A stretch of DNA of 64,000 nt, from contig BFEA01000010.1 in NCBI GenBank assembly GCA_003427395.1, positions 3,390,632-3,454,631 on the forward strand, given 5' to 3'. Positions 33,931 to 45,436 of this stretch are shown in pieces. Below the pieces are notes generated by a model. That model was not told the origin of the DNA and did not search any database. It saw only the letters and a list, made by a program, of their open reading frames with translations. The stretch comes from Chara braunii. Lineage: Eukaryota > Streptophyta > Charophyceae > Charales > Characeae. Every line of letters begins with the position of its first letter. The stretch's first letter is position 1. A program made the translations under genes and the position numbers.

Positions 33931-35910
33931 GTGAGGGTGACTCTGTACGCCTTTTCCTCATTCTGGGTCGGGCATGGGGTTGAGTTGGCACTTGGGCACG
34001 GGAGCCTGCTCGTGAGGCCTTTGAGAGTGGTTGAGGCAGCCGCAGTGAAGTGGGCGAAGAAAGTGTCTTGCGATGGAGAAGAGCAAGTGCTGACCCGTAT
34101 AGAGATCAAGCGTGTTGAGGAGTTTGTGCTTCCGTCAGCGCCACTATGGGTCATCCTGCCCGAATTTCTCATTGAGAAATGTTTTGGTGGACAGGCGAGG
34201 ATAGTGGCAGCAGCTGACGCCGCTTTGAAAACACGGGACTGGGGGAGTGGGTGCTATACATGCGAGCTGGTATACGGATTGTATTTGGACCTAAGGTTTT
34301 CTCCTCCTAGTCAGTGGCTCAGGAGCATGGCTAATATGGTCGACGTATATGCTAGTTCCCATGACCCAGATGAGGGAGTAAGAGACTGGGATGAGATTCG
34401 GGTAGCAGTAGTTAGGTAGCGAATGCCTTCTCTCCTACTAAATGCGCTTCCTTTGGCTTGGTTGTGGTCGTCTCTCTATCCATTATCGCAGTTATAAAGG
34501 TAAGCGTCAGGGTAACTAGGGGTTGAGGCCTAATTGCGTGAGTGAAAGGGTAGATAGCGTGATTTAAGTGTTAGCAGTTTGCCCTTGTCTGCCTTAGCTT
34601 ACTTAAATCTTTGTTTGATGATGTATTGCCCGCTTTGCGTATCAGACGGCCATCAACATCATGGCGGAATAGAGCGGAATTCGTGTCAGATGAAGGTGTT
34701 GTTGTGCGAGGCACTGCGAGAGTCAATGCCGCCAGACCTCCGTGCTTTGTTGTTCCAACGAAGGAACTTGTCTGACTTCCTACATGACTTTCAGGGCTTC
34801 AGCCTTATGAAGAAGTGGGACGAGAGGGCGATGAGGTACATGTTCCTGTTGTTTGTTTGTGAAAGACTAAGTGAGGAGGTATATACCCTCAATCAGTAGT
34901 CGAAAACGTGGGATGAATTGGTGTATTCCTGAAGGCTAAGATTTCCAGAAGATGGAATAGAAGGCCCACGTGGGGAATGCTCTGTGCCACCAGTTGCGGG
35001 CGCACCATCGCAGGCGGAGTTAAGTGGGTTACAAAGACAAGTAGGGGTATTGGAGAAGAGGTTAGCACGGCTGGAAGAGGCAAGGAAGGGTAAGCGGAAG
35101 GTTTTAGAAGACTCTCCAAGTAAGTCGGCTGGCCAGTGTGAAGGAGGAGTAGAAAAGGGTGACCAGGAATCGCCCCTCTCAATAGGAACCCCAAAGAGGC
35201 AAGCCAGTGTTCAGGCGAGGGACAAAGGCAAGAGAGAGGATGAGATAAAGGAGGAGCATGGACCTCTCAAGTTAACAAAGGCGCAGCGGAAAGTGAGGAA
35301 CCTCGCTCAGGGCGGTCAAGGTACCGAAAAGGGACAGAGTTCGCAGCGAGTAGCGGCTACACCGCAAGAGGGGGAAGGCGAGGCAAGACCAAGGGGGCCT
35401 CCTCTGATCAAGCAAGCATTACATGGGCAGTGGGCGTCGGGTAACCGAATGAACTTGTGGCCGACACACAGTCCTTATATGCCCTGGGCGCAAAGCAATT
35501 ATATGGGCCCTTGGACGAACATGATGCCCTGTGGGGCCCCGCCAGTCTAAATGCAACCCGTCGAACCGTTGTGGCCACCGATACAGCAAGCTTCGCAGGA
35601 CAGTATGACAGGTGGAAGGGGCCAAAGGCAGGCAGTTGGAAGGGGCCGAGGGGATGGCGGGGTGGCACTACGGGCCGATGAGATGGCGGGCGTGGCAATA
35701 CGGGCTGTGGAGATGGTGGACGCGGCAATAGAGGCCGTGGGAATGACAGGCAAGGCGCCGAAGGTCACGACAGGGGTCAGCGAAACCATAAGTGAGGCTC
35801 AAAGAAGAAAGGGGCATATGATGGTGCCGAATGAGATGGTCATTAGAATGAGCCAAGTGATTAAGGGTGCAGAGAGGGTAGATGAGATGACTAGGACAGA
35901 GAAAGTATAG
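33931..35910 (+). pseudogene. Decayed gag-like gene of an LTR element
   Basis: Several open stretches share one frame: 33931-34419, 34579-34899, 34984-35550 and 35551-35910. Stops include 34897 (TAG), 34930 (TGA) and 35548 (TAA). 34420-34578 is non-coding and might be an intron or decay. The middle part (LSDFLHDFQGFSLMKKWDER, FVCERLSEEVYTL, then KTWDELVY and LRFPEDG) has the look of a Ty3-type capsid: an acidic/aromatic FL-DF-F motif and a WDEL segment. It is followed by a coiled-coil helix (LQRQVGVLEKRLARLEEARK) and a basic region. The tail, in a shifted frame from about 35640, is Gly/Arg-rich (DGGRGNTGCGDGGRGNRGRG), an RGG-type nucleic-acid-binding tail instead of a zinc knuckle. No protease, RT, RNase H or integrase follows. 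Confidence 0.5.
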
Positions 35911-38432
35911 TAGGACGTAATGGGGATTCACCCTAACTCCTGGGTTGGGGAGTTTCTGTCAGTTGTCTGCCCTGGATTTTTGGATTCGTGTTGGTAGAGG
36001 CTAGTTGTACATGTATTAATCTGGAAACTGGAGTACCAGGCTAACCATTGCGTGACCCTAACCGCATACTAATTGGTAAAGGCTAATTGCATATTATCTG
36101 CGTCGGGGCGGACATATACTTGGATGTGTGTATGTGCATAGGTTAGATCCGGGGAGAGGTTTCTCAATAATGGTCCGGTAAAGTAACTTAGGTTGTAGAT
36201 AGCCCAGCCGTACAGGTGAAACCAGAGGGGGCAGTGAGTGAGTGGGGACTGGTTCGCCTGTACGTCAGTAGGACCAAGGTTTTTTGTATATAGGAACGGA
36301 GCTAGATATGTGCATATCTAGGGGTAGTCACGATTAGCTTGTCCATCTGTACATATGAAGATTGTAGTGCTGGACGAATCTTTGTTTTTTCTTTTTGGTG
36401 TGATTTAGGTGATTGTGTCCTGATGTGTGATATGTTGGCGTGTACAGTTGGGATAGATTTGTGTGATTTGGGTCTCTGTGTACATTGGGTATATTCCGAG
36501 GTATTCGTGTGTTAGGGACGTGGACCACTAGGTAGGATGGGGCAAGGAGTGACCCTGACGGCATTGTTACGAAATAAGGGTCTGTTCTACTAGGCCTACT
36601 GACTGAGAGAAGAGGGTATGGGACCCACGTCGTGTCCAGGCCTGAATGGTTGCATAGGTGTGAGTGGTAAGAGAGGCTTGGGAAGAAGCCTCGGCATGTG
36701 GGAGATAGGCTCTCTAGCCTAGGAAAGCAGTTGTAAGACTCGTGTACGAATAACTTATAGTCTTACCTGTCCTAGGGTATCTGGATACGTCTTGAGTTAC
36801 TTGGGTCCCTCTGACTTGAAGGGGTATGGCTACGTCGTGATCAATCTGTTCTAGCTTTAGCTTTGGCCAGAGAGGCTGCTTTGTTCTTGTGTGATACCAG
36901 TGACGATTTGAGTTGAGATTGTTCAACTCCGAATGTATATATGTAATTTGAGACATTTAGCTCACGGTTGAGTTAGGGTATTGTACCCCTGTGTATATAT
37001 TGAGTTGAGGCCTTATCCGAGACTGTCCTTTGTATAAGACGATCACAATCACTCTCACATGTGTGGTTTTATCCTGATGTATGATGGCTTTGTGTGAGAG
37101 ATGTGCGAGATACTTCTCATATGTATTGGATTGTGTGGATTTCATGAGAATAAATGAATGTGAACTGTCTGCTCTTCGGTATACCTACAGGCAGGACAGG
37201 GCCGAGTGTAAGGAGAGGGAGTGCAGTCTGTCATTGTGAAAGTGTGAGAATCCTAAGGGATTCTGCGAGTCTTTGAGACTCGAGTACTTACCATGCCGAA
37301 TGTTTTATGATTAAGTTGCGAAAAGGGCCCGTAAGTAGACCCCTCAGTTGAATTGGTTCGTGGTTGAGTTGTGGAGAGGACCCATAAGTAGGCCTCTCAG
37401 TTCGAGTTGTTCTATGGTTGAGTTGCTCTATGGTTGAGACCCCTTCAGATTAAGGAAGGTGGTAATGTTTATTTATCGGAAGACTCATCCCTAAAAAGGG
37501 AGGGCGTTTTAAAAAGGGTCGTGTGATAGCGCATCCTGAAAAGAGAGGGATGACTGGGAGACCTATTGAGAGAGACCTCCTTCGTGTGAAAGATGGTTAA
37601 TGGATTTAAGGGCATGGTAAGCAGTGCTTGAGTTGATAAAGTCTGACGAAGAGGGACCACGTTTGCTTGAGATGTTTGAGAAAGTCGCAAAAGAGTGCAG
37701 CGCGAGAGACGTCTCAGGATGGGTGGTTGCTCACGGCCTTGTGGACCTAGCGGATTTTATTTGTGATTGTGCGAAGGATGTCATGCCTTTCGTGGGAGAG
37801 CTGGTAAATGCCTTAAGACCCCTGCATAATCTCGTAGTGGGCCCATGATTGGTTTTGCGACGCTCCGTCTTACCACTTGTGCTAGTCCTGGGACATAGTA
37901 GGGAAATACCAAGCTAAGCGGTAAAGATTAGCACCTCTAGAGCGTAACCCCAGTGGATGGCTGCTAGCCAGCGCAACCTGGCTGCGGGACCGCGGAGTAA
38001 GAGTTTAAGGGGAGTTGCCCGCCCCAGGGAAATTACTCCGTGGGGTAGTAAAGGTCGATAATTTTTGAAAAATCCTGATGGAATGCTTATCAGGAGAAAA
38101 CCTATCGTTGCGTAGCAAACAAGGGTACTGCCGCTAAATTAACAATGCGGTGGACCGTAGTCTTGGTCCGATCAGCCAGGATATGGTGGGCCAAGATGGA
38201 GACCTAGACTTTCAGTACTAGACTGCAGAAAGAGCCGAGTGGATATTAAGTATACAAATATACGTATGTGTATTTGATTGCGAGAGATTCTCTGAGAAGG
38301 AAGGCAAGAGTGTCTTCAAAGGTCTCGGTTAGGGCCCGCGTCCCTAGTTTTGGCCAGGACTAGGGACACCGAACGAGAAGCCGAAGGTTGTCTAGGACCG
38401 GGGAGAGGATGATTGGGAAGGTCTTTGGAACT
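35911..38432 (+). other. Internal non-coding region rich in short hairpins
   Basis: Perfect or near-perfect small hairpins recur: GTAAGACT/AGTCTTAC (36733-36740/36759-36766), GAGTTGA/TCAACTC (36910-36916/36923-36929), AGAATCC/GGATTCT around TAAG (37247-37264), and GAGAGG/CCTCTC (37374-37379/37393-37398) with CCATAAG in the loop. From about 37.86 kb the text is related to 61.33-62.18 kb of the other internal region. No pol gene is present. Confidence 0.55.
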
Positions 38433-38493
38433 TATGCTGTCAGCGTCCTAATGCCGGGGCGGCGAGAGTCCGGGTTAGAAACCTGGTAGCATA
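38433..38493 (+). ncRNA. tRNA-like fold near the 3' end of the internal region
   Basis: TATGCTG (38433-38439) pairs with TAGCATA (38487-38493) as a 7-bp acceptor-like stem. CCGGG-TTAGAAA-CCTGG immediately before it is a T-arm (5 bp, 7-nt loop). Only 30 nt lie between, so it lacks a full D or anticodon arm. The related copy at 61817-61890 has different but complementary stems. Confidence 0.45.
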
Positions 38494-38605
38494 TAGTTGT
38501 GGAGGCATGGTTTGATGGAGGCCTCTACCCTGTGTTTCTCGGCTAATCGGATTGGTTCCTTTTTCGTTAGCATCTTGGGTAATCTGACAGCTTTTCGATT
38601 TTGCG

Positions 38606-38625
38606 AAGCGACGGGGACGTCGCTT
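38606..38625 (+). other. Hairpin just before the 3' LTR
   Basis: AAGCGACG-GGGA-CGTCGCTT, 8-bp arms, 17 nt before the LTR start. The other internal region has AGCGACG-GGGG-CGTCGCT at 62155-62172, 19 nt before its LTR. Confidence 0.6.
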
Positions 38626-40019
38626 AATGTGGTCCGGTAAGCTGTCGGCGCGAATACCCTTACAAGGGTATCCGCCCTGGTTTTTGCAAGTGACAGAAAA
38701 TAAGTTGAAAGTTTAAGTATACCGCGCTAGGCGCGGTTGCGTCTGTGATTTACGTTGACCAAATGGTTGACTATAATAGAGAGTGCATGAGCGCGCAGGT
38801 TTAAGGCGCGCGTGATTCTTTTCTGTTATTGATCATAAAGCCGGCGCGAACATCGGTAGTTCTATCTAATGATATTATTATCATTTTTTTTAAGAAGGAA
38901 GTAAGGATATCTTCCTTTGATTGGTACGTTTGACCGAGTCGAGCGCATGCGTACGGAGGACGACCTCGACGGAGGCGACGAAGGTGACAGTGTGACTGCA
39001 GTAGGTTTTGGCACGTGGAGTGGCGTGAGTGGCAGCCGGGGTACAACTTGGTGAGTCGGCGCAGATGCTGGGCGGTTGCGCGCACGGCTGTAGGAAGGAG
39101 AGGGGCTCAAGCCAATTTCCCTGGCCCTGAGCACAGCACCGCATCGCCTTATATGGCGCTCCGCGGATATTGGTCTCAGGCTTGGGCTTAGCCCTATAGG
39201 TTATGATACTGGGTTGGCGAGGCGGAGGTTCGAGGGTCGAGGTCAGCGGGCGTCGGTGCAGCAACAGCGGAGTAGCGTGGAGCGAAACCTGAGAGGTTGA
39301 GGGCCCTGTGGGGCTATCCCCCTCGGTTTTGTTTCTCACAACACCCCCAACAACAACCCGTCAAGTTCACTGTGGTCCAGAAGCTTCACTGGACCATTCA
39401 GACAACCGATGTGAATGGGAACGATATACAAGAAACCAAGTTGCATAATCACACAGATGTCCAAGTGGTAGTGTACAGGCAGAGATCACAAATACACCGA
39501 GAAACCATTCATATAGAGCAATATGATGAAGTAAAACAGGAAAAGGAGGAAACATGCAGAGGGAGAGAAGGAGGAAAGCCATGAGAAAAGAGAAAGAGAG
39601 GAAGAAAAAAAAAGGGGGGAGAGACAAATCAGACACACAAATAAACAAACTGACAGACAGACAAGTGAGAGATAGATGGGGATGAGGATGATGATGTAGG
39701 GGCACGTACCTGGTCTTGACGATAGTCTGCAGGTTTGGCATCTTCATGCATTTTGATTTAGATGCCGACATCAGCAGTTGCATTGTCAGTTAGTAGGTAG
39801 GATAGTCGGGTAGAGTAGGCTGTGCACTGGGCGCCAGACAAAGCGGGGTGACGATGGTTATTGTGTTGGTGTGGCCTACGGGCTTGAACATTGATTCATT
39901 ACATCATTTGCATCACTCTATATGGATGGTTTCTCGATGCATTTGTACTCTCTACTTGGAATACTACTACTTGCTCAGTTGTGTGATTTCGAAGCTTGTT
40001 TTCTGTATATCGCTCACAC

Positions 40020-40080
40020 TCATATTCCTTACATTTGTTTTTTTTATTATTAATTATTATTATTATTATTATTGAAATGG
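40020..40080. repeat. T-rich tract and (ATT)n microsatellite
   Basis: TTTTTTTATT followed by ATT repeats, at the position where the other copies of this block have longer ATT arrays. Confidence 0.9.
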
Positions 40081-40254
40081 ACCTAAAAAGAAAGACGTGC
40101 ATTCGACGTCATAATACCAATAGACTTAAATTTGCACAGTGCTCTAAGAAAAGCGTGAAAGTGATGTCTGATACATTGTCTCGTTACCAACCGACGAAGA
40201 GAGAGTAGGGGGAATAGACAAAAGAGATAGCGTGGCCGATGTCATGTCAGCAGC

Positions 40255-40600
40255 AGGTGTGCACAGGTGGACTGTGCCACATCAGCACTACGGACAGGTG
40301 GCTTATGCCACAGCAGCAAAAACAGGTGGCCTGAGCCACAACAGCAATGTCGGCAGGTGGCCGATGCCACAGCAAGACTATAGACAGGTGGCAGCGCTGC
40401 ATTATCAAAACGGACAGGTGGCAGCGCCGCATAATCAAAACGGACAAATGGCCTATGCCACAACAACACTATAGACAGGTGGTAGCGCCGCATTATCAAA
40501 ACGGACAAATGGTTTGTGCCACAGTCGCAATGCAGACAAGTGGCCTGCGCCACATCAGCGAGGTCGACAGATGACCTGCGCCACATCAGCAATGCCTGAC
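40255..40600 (+). repeat. Minisatellite of GGTGGC...GCCACA hairpin units
   Basis: About ten units of 30-36 bp. Each has GTGGC and GCCAC arms around a variable 4-nt loop (TTAT, CTGA, CGAT, CTAT, CTGC) and a CATCAGCAATG-like spacer. The same array occurs at 51184-51480 and 52394-52760. Confidence 0.85.
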
Positions 40601-40859
40601 ACACAGAGTAGTCAGCGCCAGCATGTTGCCACAGTCCGGTGTCATTCGCAGTACTAGCGCACAACCAGCGTCAAACCGGCGTCAAGGCAGCATACCTAGG
40701 TTGGATGCTTACGTCCTGAAAAGGCCAAGCATTATGCCGTGTTTGACGAGGCTGTCTGGTCTCTGGTCCCTCTCACGCTGTCATACAGATTGACTCGGAA
40801 CCGGGGACCTGGACTNTNTACAGCTGCGGACTCCCGCTTGATCCAGCAACTGTCTCGGT

Positions 40860-41166
40860 ACCTGCACACAGAAAAACACAGAGATGCAGACATACAGTGC
40901 ACGATCATACACAGTGCGAAAACACAGTATACAGTCACATACACTGTACACAGTCCACAGTGGAATAATGTGACCCACGCATTGTGATACGCAGTGCACA
41001 GTGAAACACACAGCGACACAGTGAAACACACAGTGAAAGTTACACAGTGACACAGTGCTCAGACACATAGTGCTCGGTGACACGCAGTGCACAGTGAAAC
41101 ACAGTGCACAGACACGCACAGACACACAAGTGACGCTAATACACAGTGACACACACACACAGACCT
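40860..41166. repeat. CACAGTG-rich irregular repeat
   Basis: Dense ACACAGTGACACAGTG text. Frames reading Cys/Val/Ser strings are artefacts. Confidence 0.8.
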
Positions 41167-41513
41167 AGTGTCACATATACCGTGACACTGATACACATAC
41201 GCACAGACTTAGTGTCACATATACCGTGACACTGATACACACACACAGACTTAGTGTCACATATACCATGACACTGATACACAGTGACACACAGACTTAG
41301 TGTCACATATACCGTGACACTGATACAATGTGACACACAGGAACAGTGACATACACAGTCGCACACATACACAGGGTCACAACATACACAGACTTAGTGT
41401 CACATATACCGTGACACTGACACACAGTGACACACAGACTTAGTGTCACAAACGCTGTGACATCGATACACAGGGTCACACACGCAGACTCAGTGTCACA
41501 TACACTGTGACGC
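41167..41513 (+). repeat. Tandem AGTGTCAC/GTGACACT stem-loops, about 7 units
   Basis: AGTGTCAC-ATATACC-GTGACACT at 41167-41189 recurs near 41211, 41254, 41299 and 41395. Two variant units at about 41440 and 41490 keep pairing (TGTCACA/TGTGACA, GTCACA/TGTGAC) with changed loops. Confidence 0.8.
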
Positions 41514-41642
41514 AGATATGCAGTCACACAGTCTCATATACACAGTGCGCAGTGATACACATTGCACAGTGACAAACGCAGACACTGTGACGCAGTCACG
41601 GTGACACTAAGACACAGGGTTTCTTCTAAAGGGCATGAACTA

Positions 41643-42076
41643 ACTAGGCGATAAGAGGAGCGAGGCTCTAAGAAGCCTGCTTTATTGCCGTAATAATAAT
41701 ATATACTAGGCGATCGAGAGAAGCGAGACTCTAAGAAGCCTGCCTCATCGCCATATCTATATATATACTAGGCGATCGAGAGAAGCGAGACTCTAAGAAG
41801 CCTGCCTCATCGCCATATCTATATATATACTAGGCGATCGAGAGAAGTGAGGCTCTAAGAAACCTGCCTCATCGCCATATCTATATATATACTAGGCGAT
41901 CGAGAGAAGCGAGGCTCTAAGAAGCCTGCCTCATCACCATATCTATATATATACTAGGCGATTGAGAGAAGCGAGGCTCTAAGAAGCCTGCCTCATCGCC
42001 ATATTAACTTATATACTAGGTGATGAGAGAAGCGAGGCTATAAAAAGCCTGCCTTATCACCATCCGACCTGATCTA
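41643..42076 (+). repeat. 62-bp satellite, seven units
   Basis: Units begin ACTAGGCGAT at 41643, 41705, 41767, 41829, 41891, 41953 and 42015, an exact 62-bp period. Each can form an outer stem GGCGAT/ATCGCC and an inner stem AGGCT/AGCCT around CTAAGA. The last unit has GGTGAT/ATCACC, and the first GGCGATAA/TTATTGCC, so pairing is kept when sequence changes. Confidence 0.9.
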
Positions 42077-42653
42077 ATGCAAGACAGTAGATAGGAGGAG
42101 CAAGGCCTCAAGGCCTACCCATATGACAAACAGACGCCAGTAAAAGGGATGGATAGATACCGAGAGGTCTACAATACTATTACTAATTTTCGCGATAGAC
42201 AGGGAACAGTGAAAGCCCTGAAAAAATATCAATCCATTATTAACAGACCACTTTGATTCTACTGAGGTGGAGGTAGAAGGAATGTGACCCTGTGTCACAT
42301 AGCCTGCTACCTTAACCTATTGATTGATGTCAATCTTATGATTCCACTCCATATAAGATGAATGATACTTTGTCTATGTATGTCCGAAGAGGAAAGTTGG
42401 CGACGTTAGCTCTATACTTCTCTTCCTTCAGACGACTATCCCTAGAAGCTGATCTGATAAAAGGTTAGAGAGGCTACCTAGAGGGAGGTATATCTATGTA
42501 GTATTATTCTCAACTAGAGTGAAGTTCGCTATATTGAACTTCAAATAGGATTATGTCGATGGTGAAGAGGTGTTGAAACATGTGTGTGATTGCAGGTCAT
42601 CCTAATGAAGAAGACTCATTACGAGTCTATACAAGACTACATGTTGTTGCCTT

Positions 42654-42803
42654 ATGGTAACAGGTTGGTTAGCCAACTCAACCCTCACTCACTCTCTACA
42701 CCCATACTTTGCATCAACCTTTGCACTAATGGTAACAGGTTGGTTAGCCAACTCAACCCTCACTCACTCTCTACACCCACACTTTGCATCAACCTTTGCA
42801 CTA
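42654..42803 (+). repeat. 75-bp tandem duplication
   Basis: ATGGTAACAGGTTGG starts copies at 42654 and 42729. The related LTR has a single copy near 54934, so the duplication is local and recent. Confidence 0.9.
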
Positions 42804-43020
42804 AATGGCATTTCTGTTTCGGGTCATCGTCTAAAGGGTCTGTGTTTGGTTAAAAGAGGTCCTTAAATGACTAAGTCGAAAAGAGAATGTCTGGTTAAAA
42901 GGTTTGGAAGCGTAAGTGTGATGTGTGTGGGACTGAATGAATGGTTGACTCCGCTAGGATTGCGCAATGTGATTGACTCTTTGTCTGCAGGTCAGTAATG
43001 CGACCAGCCACATGCTACTT

Positions 43021-43080
43021 ACGGCAACACACTGAGAAACTTATGCTGTTTACGGCAACACACTGAGAAACTTATGCTAT
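43021..43080 (+). repeat. 31-bp tandem duplication
   Basis: ACGGCAACACACTGAGAAAC occurs at 43021 and 43052. Confidence 0.9.
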
Positions 43081-43569
43081 CCTAGGACTCTTTGTTCATG
43101 TTTGAAAGGTCAAAGATCTATGTTTTCCCTTGATGAATTCAGACCGTTCATGTAAATGTGTTATGTGTATGTGACATATCCTCGCCTAATTACTCAGCCT
43201 TATCTCACTCACATGTATGTATGTTATGGTTAAAGGAATTTCAAAGAGAGATATGTCGAATGGACTTGATCACTAGGTCGTATGGGTTTGTGTCTTATGC
43301 GCAACCCCTGATGATTCAAGAGTTGAGGGAATCATGCTTTAGGAAAGAGCTAGGTTATGAGTCATACATATTAAACCTATTTATAGGCTAAAGCGTAGTA
43401 TGCGCGAACGTTCGTCAGTCAAGTGAACCTGATTTGAAAATCGGTCTGGGAGATCAGCGCCCCGATGCCCGACGTATATACGGGTCAGTCTTAGACGTTC
43501 AAACGCGCATATGCCTATGCTACGACGATCTTGAAAAACGCCCTCGGCTGGCCTACCTCTGCGATTGCA

Positions 43570-43660
43570 TGTAAATGCCTTCGCACGTGGGTCAGTAGCT
43601 CAGCAGGGATACGCCCACCTAAGGGATGGTGACAGCTCCCGCAGGTGGAGGTATGTTGTA
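43570..43660 (+). ncRNA. Structured LTR RNA block with box-A-like motif
   Basis: TAGCTCAGCAGG at 43596-43607 is a perfect box-A match. CCACC (43615-43619) pairs with GGTGG (43644-43648), and GGGA pairs with TCCC inside, around a GTGACA loop. Confidence 0.6.
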
Positions 43661-43829
43661 CCTCACGGGATCCCTAACCTGTCGTACGGAGTCGCGAGAG
43701 GTATAGCACGCGCGCACGGTCGAAGTTAGTCTCTGGTTGAAGCTCTATTAAAACTCCTGCGTGATACGACCGTGAGGTCCAACACTAAAAATTACTTTAC
43801 GTCTGGGTGTGGAACAACCGCGCGCGACA

Positions 43830-44090
43830 CCGTTGCCTTATTTCGAGCTGGCGTGCCCTCTGTCGACATGAGCGTGCCACATAACATAACGATAACAAAT
43901 GACGATTTCGACTTGGAGTTCATTGCACCACCTCGTTAGAGAAGTAGAGACGGGGAGAGGGATAGAGAAAGTCTGTGTGTCAGACCTTGAACAGTGGGCG
44001 AGGGAGGGGAGGGGAACACATTTGTGTGAATTAGAAGGTTTATAACGAAATCTGCCACCAAGAGTTGCAGAAGATCACTGTCATTGCATG

Positions 44091-44134
<44 letters not shown>

Positions 44135-45436
44135 GAAGATGATGACTGTGAACCACGACACTCAAACAATCAGTGTACAACATATGCTCTCTTATTTATG
44201 ATACAACATTGTACAATCCCTTGTAATGCGCATCATTGTCTAATTCAAAAGTGAGCGACTATGTAATGTGTAATACCATGATGTATAAAGACATCACAGT
44301 TTGCAGAGGAAAATTGGAGACCAATGAGAAGACAAGGATCGTTGCAACCCGTGACTTGCCTCAGTGACCGTAAATACATCTACCCAAACTAAAAACATGA
44401 CAAGATGTGGTTGACAAGCATCACCTACAGCCTGCAAATGTTATTGGTTGTCCTCAATGCAAGGTTGGCTAGTGTGTGCCACTCTCTCTCTCGGCATGAC
44501 ATGTTGGCGAATTTGTGTCACGCAGTAGTGAACCGTGCTCGTACCAGGGCAGCTCAGCGTATGATTGAGGTTATTACGTGCCTCAATCATATGATTGGCT
44601 AGTGCGTTCATCCGTGGAATGAAATACCGCCATCCATTCGATGAGGAAAAATAAAGGTTGACTACTACGTGCCACTCTTTCTCTCGGACTGACATGTTGG
44701 CAAAATTGCGTCACGCAGTAGTGAACCCTGCTTGTACCAAGACAGCTCAGCATATGATTGAGGCTACTGCATGCGCCCATCCGTACAATGAAATACCGCA
44801 ATCCAGAAGACTCAAAAGAAAGGTTGGCTACTGCGTGCCACTCTCTCTCGCGGACTGTCATGTTGGAGAAACTGTCTCACGCAGTAGCAAACCGTGCTTG
44901 TAGCATTGTCCCCCCCCCCCCCAACAATATTTTCCTCTCTCTCTCTCTCTCTCTCTGTTTACCCTCTCTCTTATTTTCTTCATTCAGTGTGTATTGCAGG
45001 TCAGGAGTACTAGAAAACTCAAAGATTGACAAATGTGAAAGAGCATACTGTTTCGTGCAGTAGGAGAAAAAAGTGGAGAAGTTGGCCCCCGTACTGCGAA
45101 GAAACCGCAAAAACGTACGACACGAGCTCAAATTTTATTTTTTTTACCCAACAAAAAATGCAATGTTCAACAATTGGTAAACAAGTTTTCAACAAATTTT
45201 CAATAAATTGACAAACTTTTAAACAGTTTGTCAACAGATGGATCAACAATTGGTAAACCAGTTTTCAACAACTTGTCAACAACTTTTCAACAATTGGACA
45301 CACTATTTTCTGTTTACCAAATGTTTGGTCAGCGTTGAATTCCTTCACTTCTGGTGGAACACATGACACCCCCCCCCGCCAAACAGTTTATTAACACAGT
45401 TCCAATGGTTTAAAAAAGGGGTCCACATTTGATCGT
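43830..45436 (+). mobile_element. Short internal remnant between two LTRs
   Basis: It starts with a damaged PBS (CCGTTGCC) and ends with an A6G4 purine tract near 45411-45420, 17 bp before the next LTR, which may be a polypurine tract. It contains NDDFDLEFIAPP and a stop at 43.91-43.94 kb, like a hAT acidic tail, an AG microsatellite at 44095-44131 and a CAATTGG/GTTTTCAAC-rich stretch at 45.16-45.30 kb. No gag or pol. Confidence 0.5.
44460..44905 (+). repeat. Three diverged tandem copies (194 and 166 bp periods)
   Basis: AAGGTTGGCTAGTGTGTGCC-like starts occur near 44460, 44654 and 44820. Each is followed by TCTCTCGG, CATGTTGG and CACGCAGTAG phrases. The open frames here are repeat-derived. 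Confidence 0.8.

Larger units (their letters stand above)
42077..43560 (+). other. LTR interior shared with 54.5-55.7 kb
   Basis: Non-coding. A hairpin TGAAGTTC/GAACTTCA lies near 42521-42544, and the related position in the other LTR has GAAGTTCA/TGAACTTC near 54796. No gene. Confidence 0.5.
38643..43829 (+). mobile_element. LTR, about 5.2 kb, apparently chimeric
   Basis: It starts TGTCGGCGCG. 38643-39336 is nearly identical to the head of the 26467 LTR (same internal tRNA-like segment near 39185), as expected of that element's 3' LTR. From 39337 the sequence instead resembles the 3' part of the 45437-56059 LTR: the 39.6-40.1 kb block, the GGTGGC minisatellite, 42.3-43.4 kb and the structured block. 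It ends CGACA at 43825-43829, followed by CCGTTGCC, a remnant of a PBS that has lost its first bases. It therefore serves as the right LTR of one element and the left LTR of the next remnant. Confidence 0.6.

Noticed and set aside
42590-42866. Frames with a duplicated NRLVSQLNPHSLSTP motif
   Set aside because: The repetition is the 75-bp tandem duplication, and the related LTR does not keep the frame.
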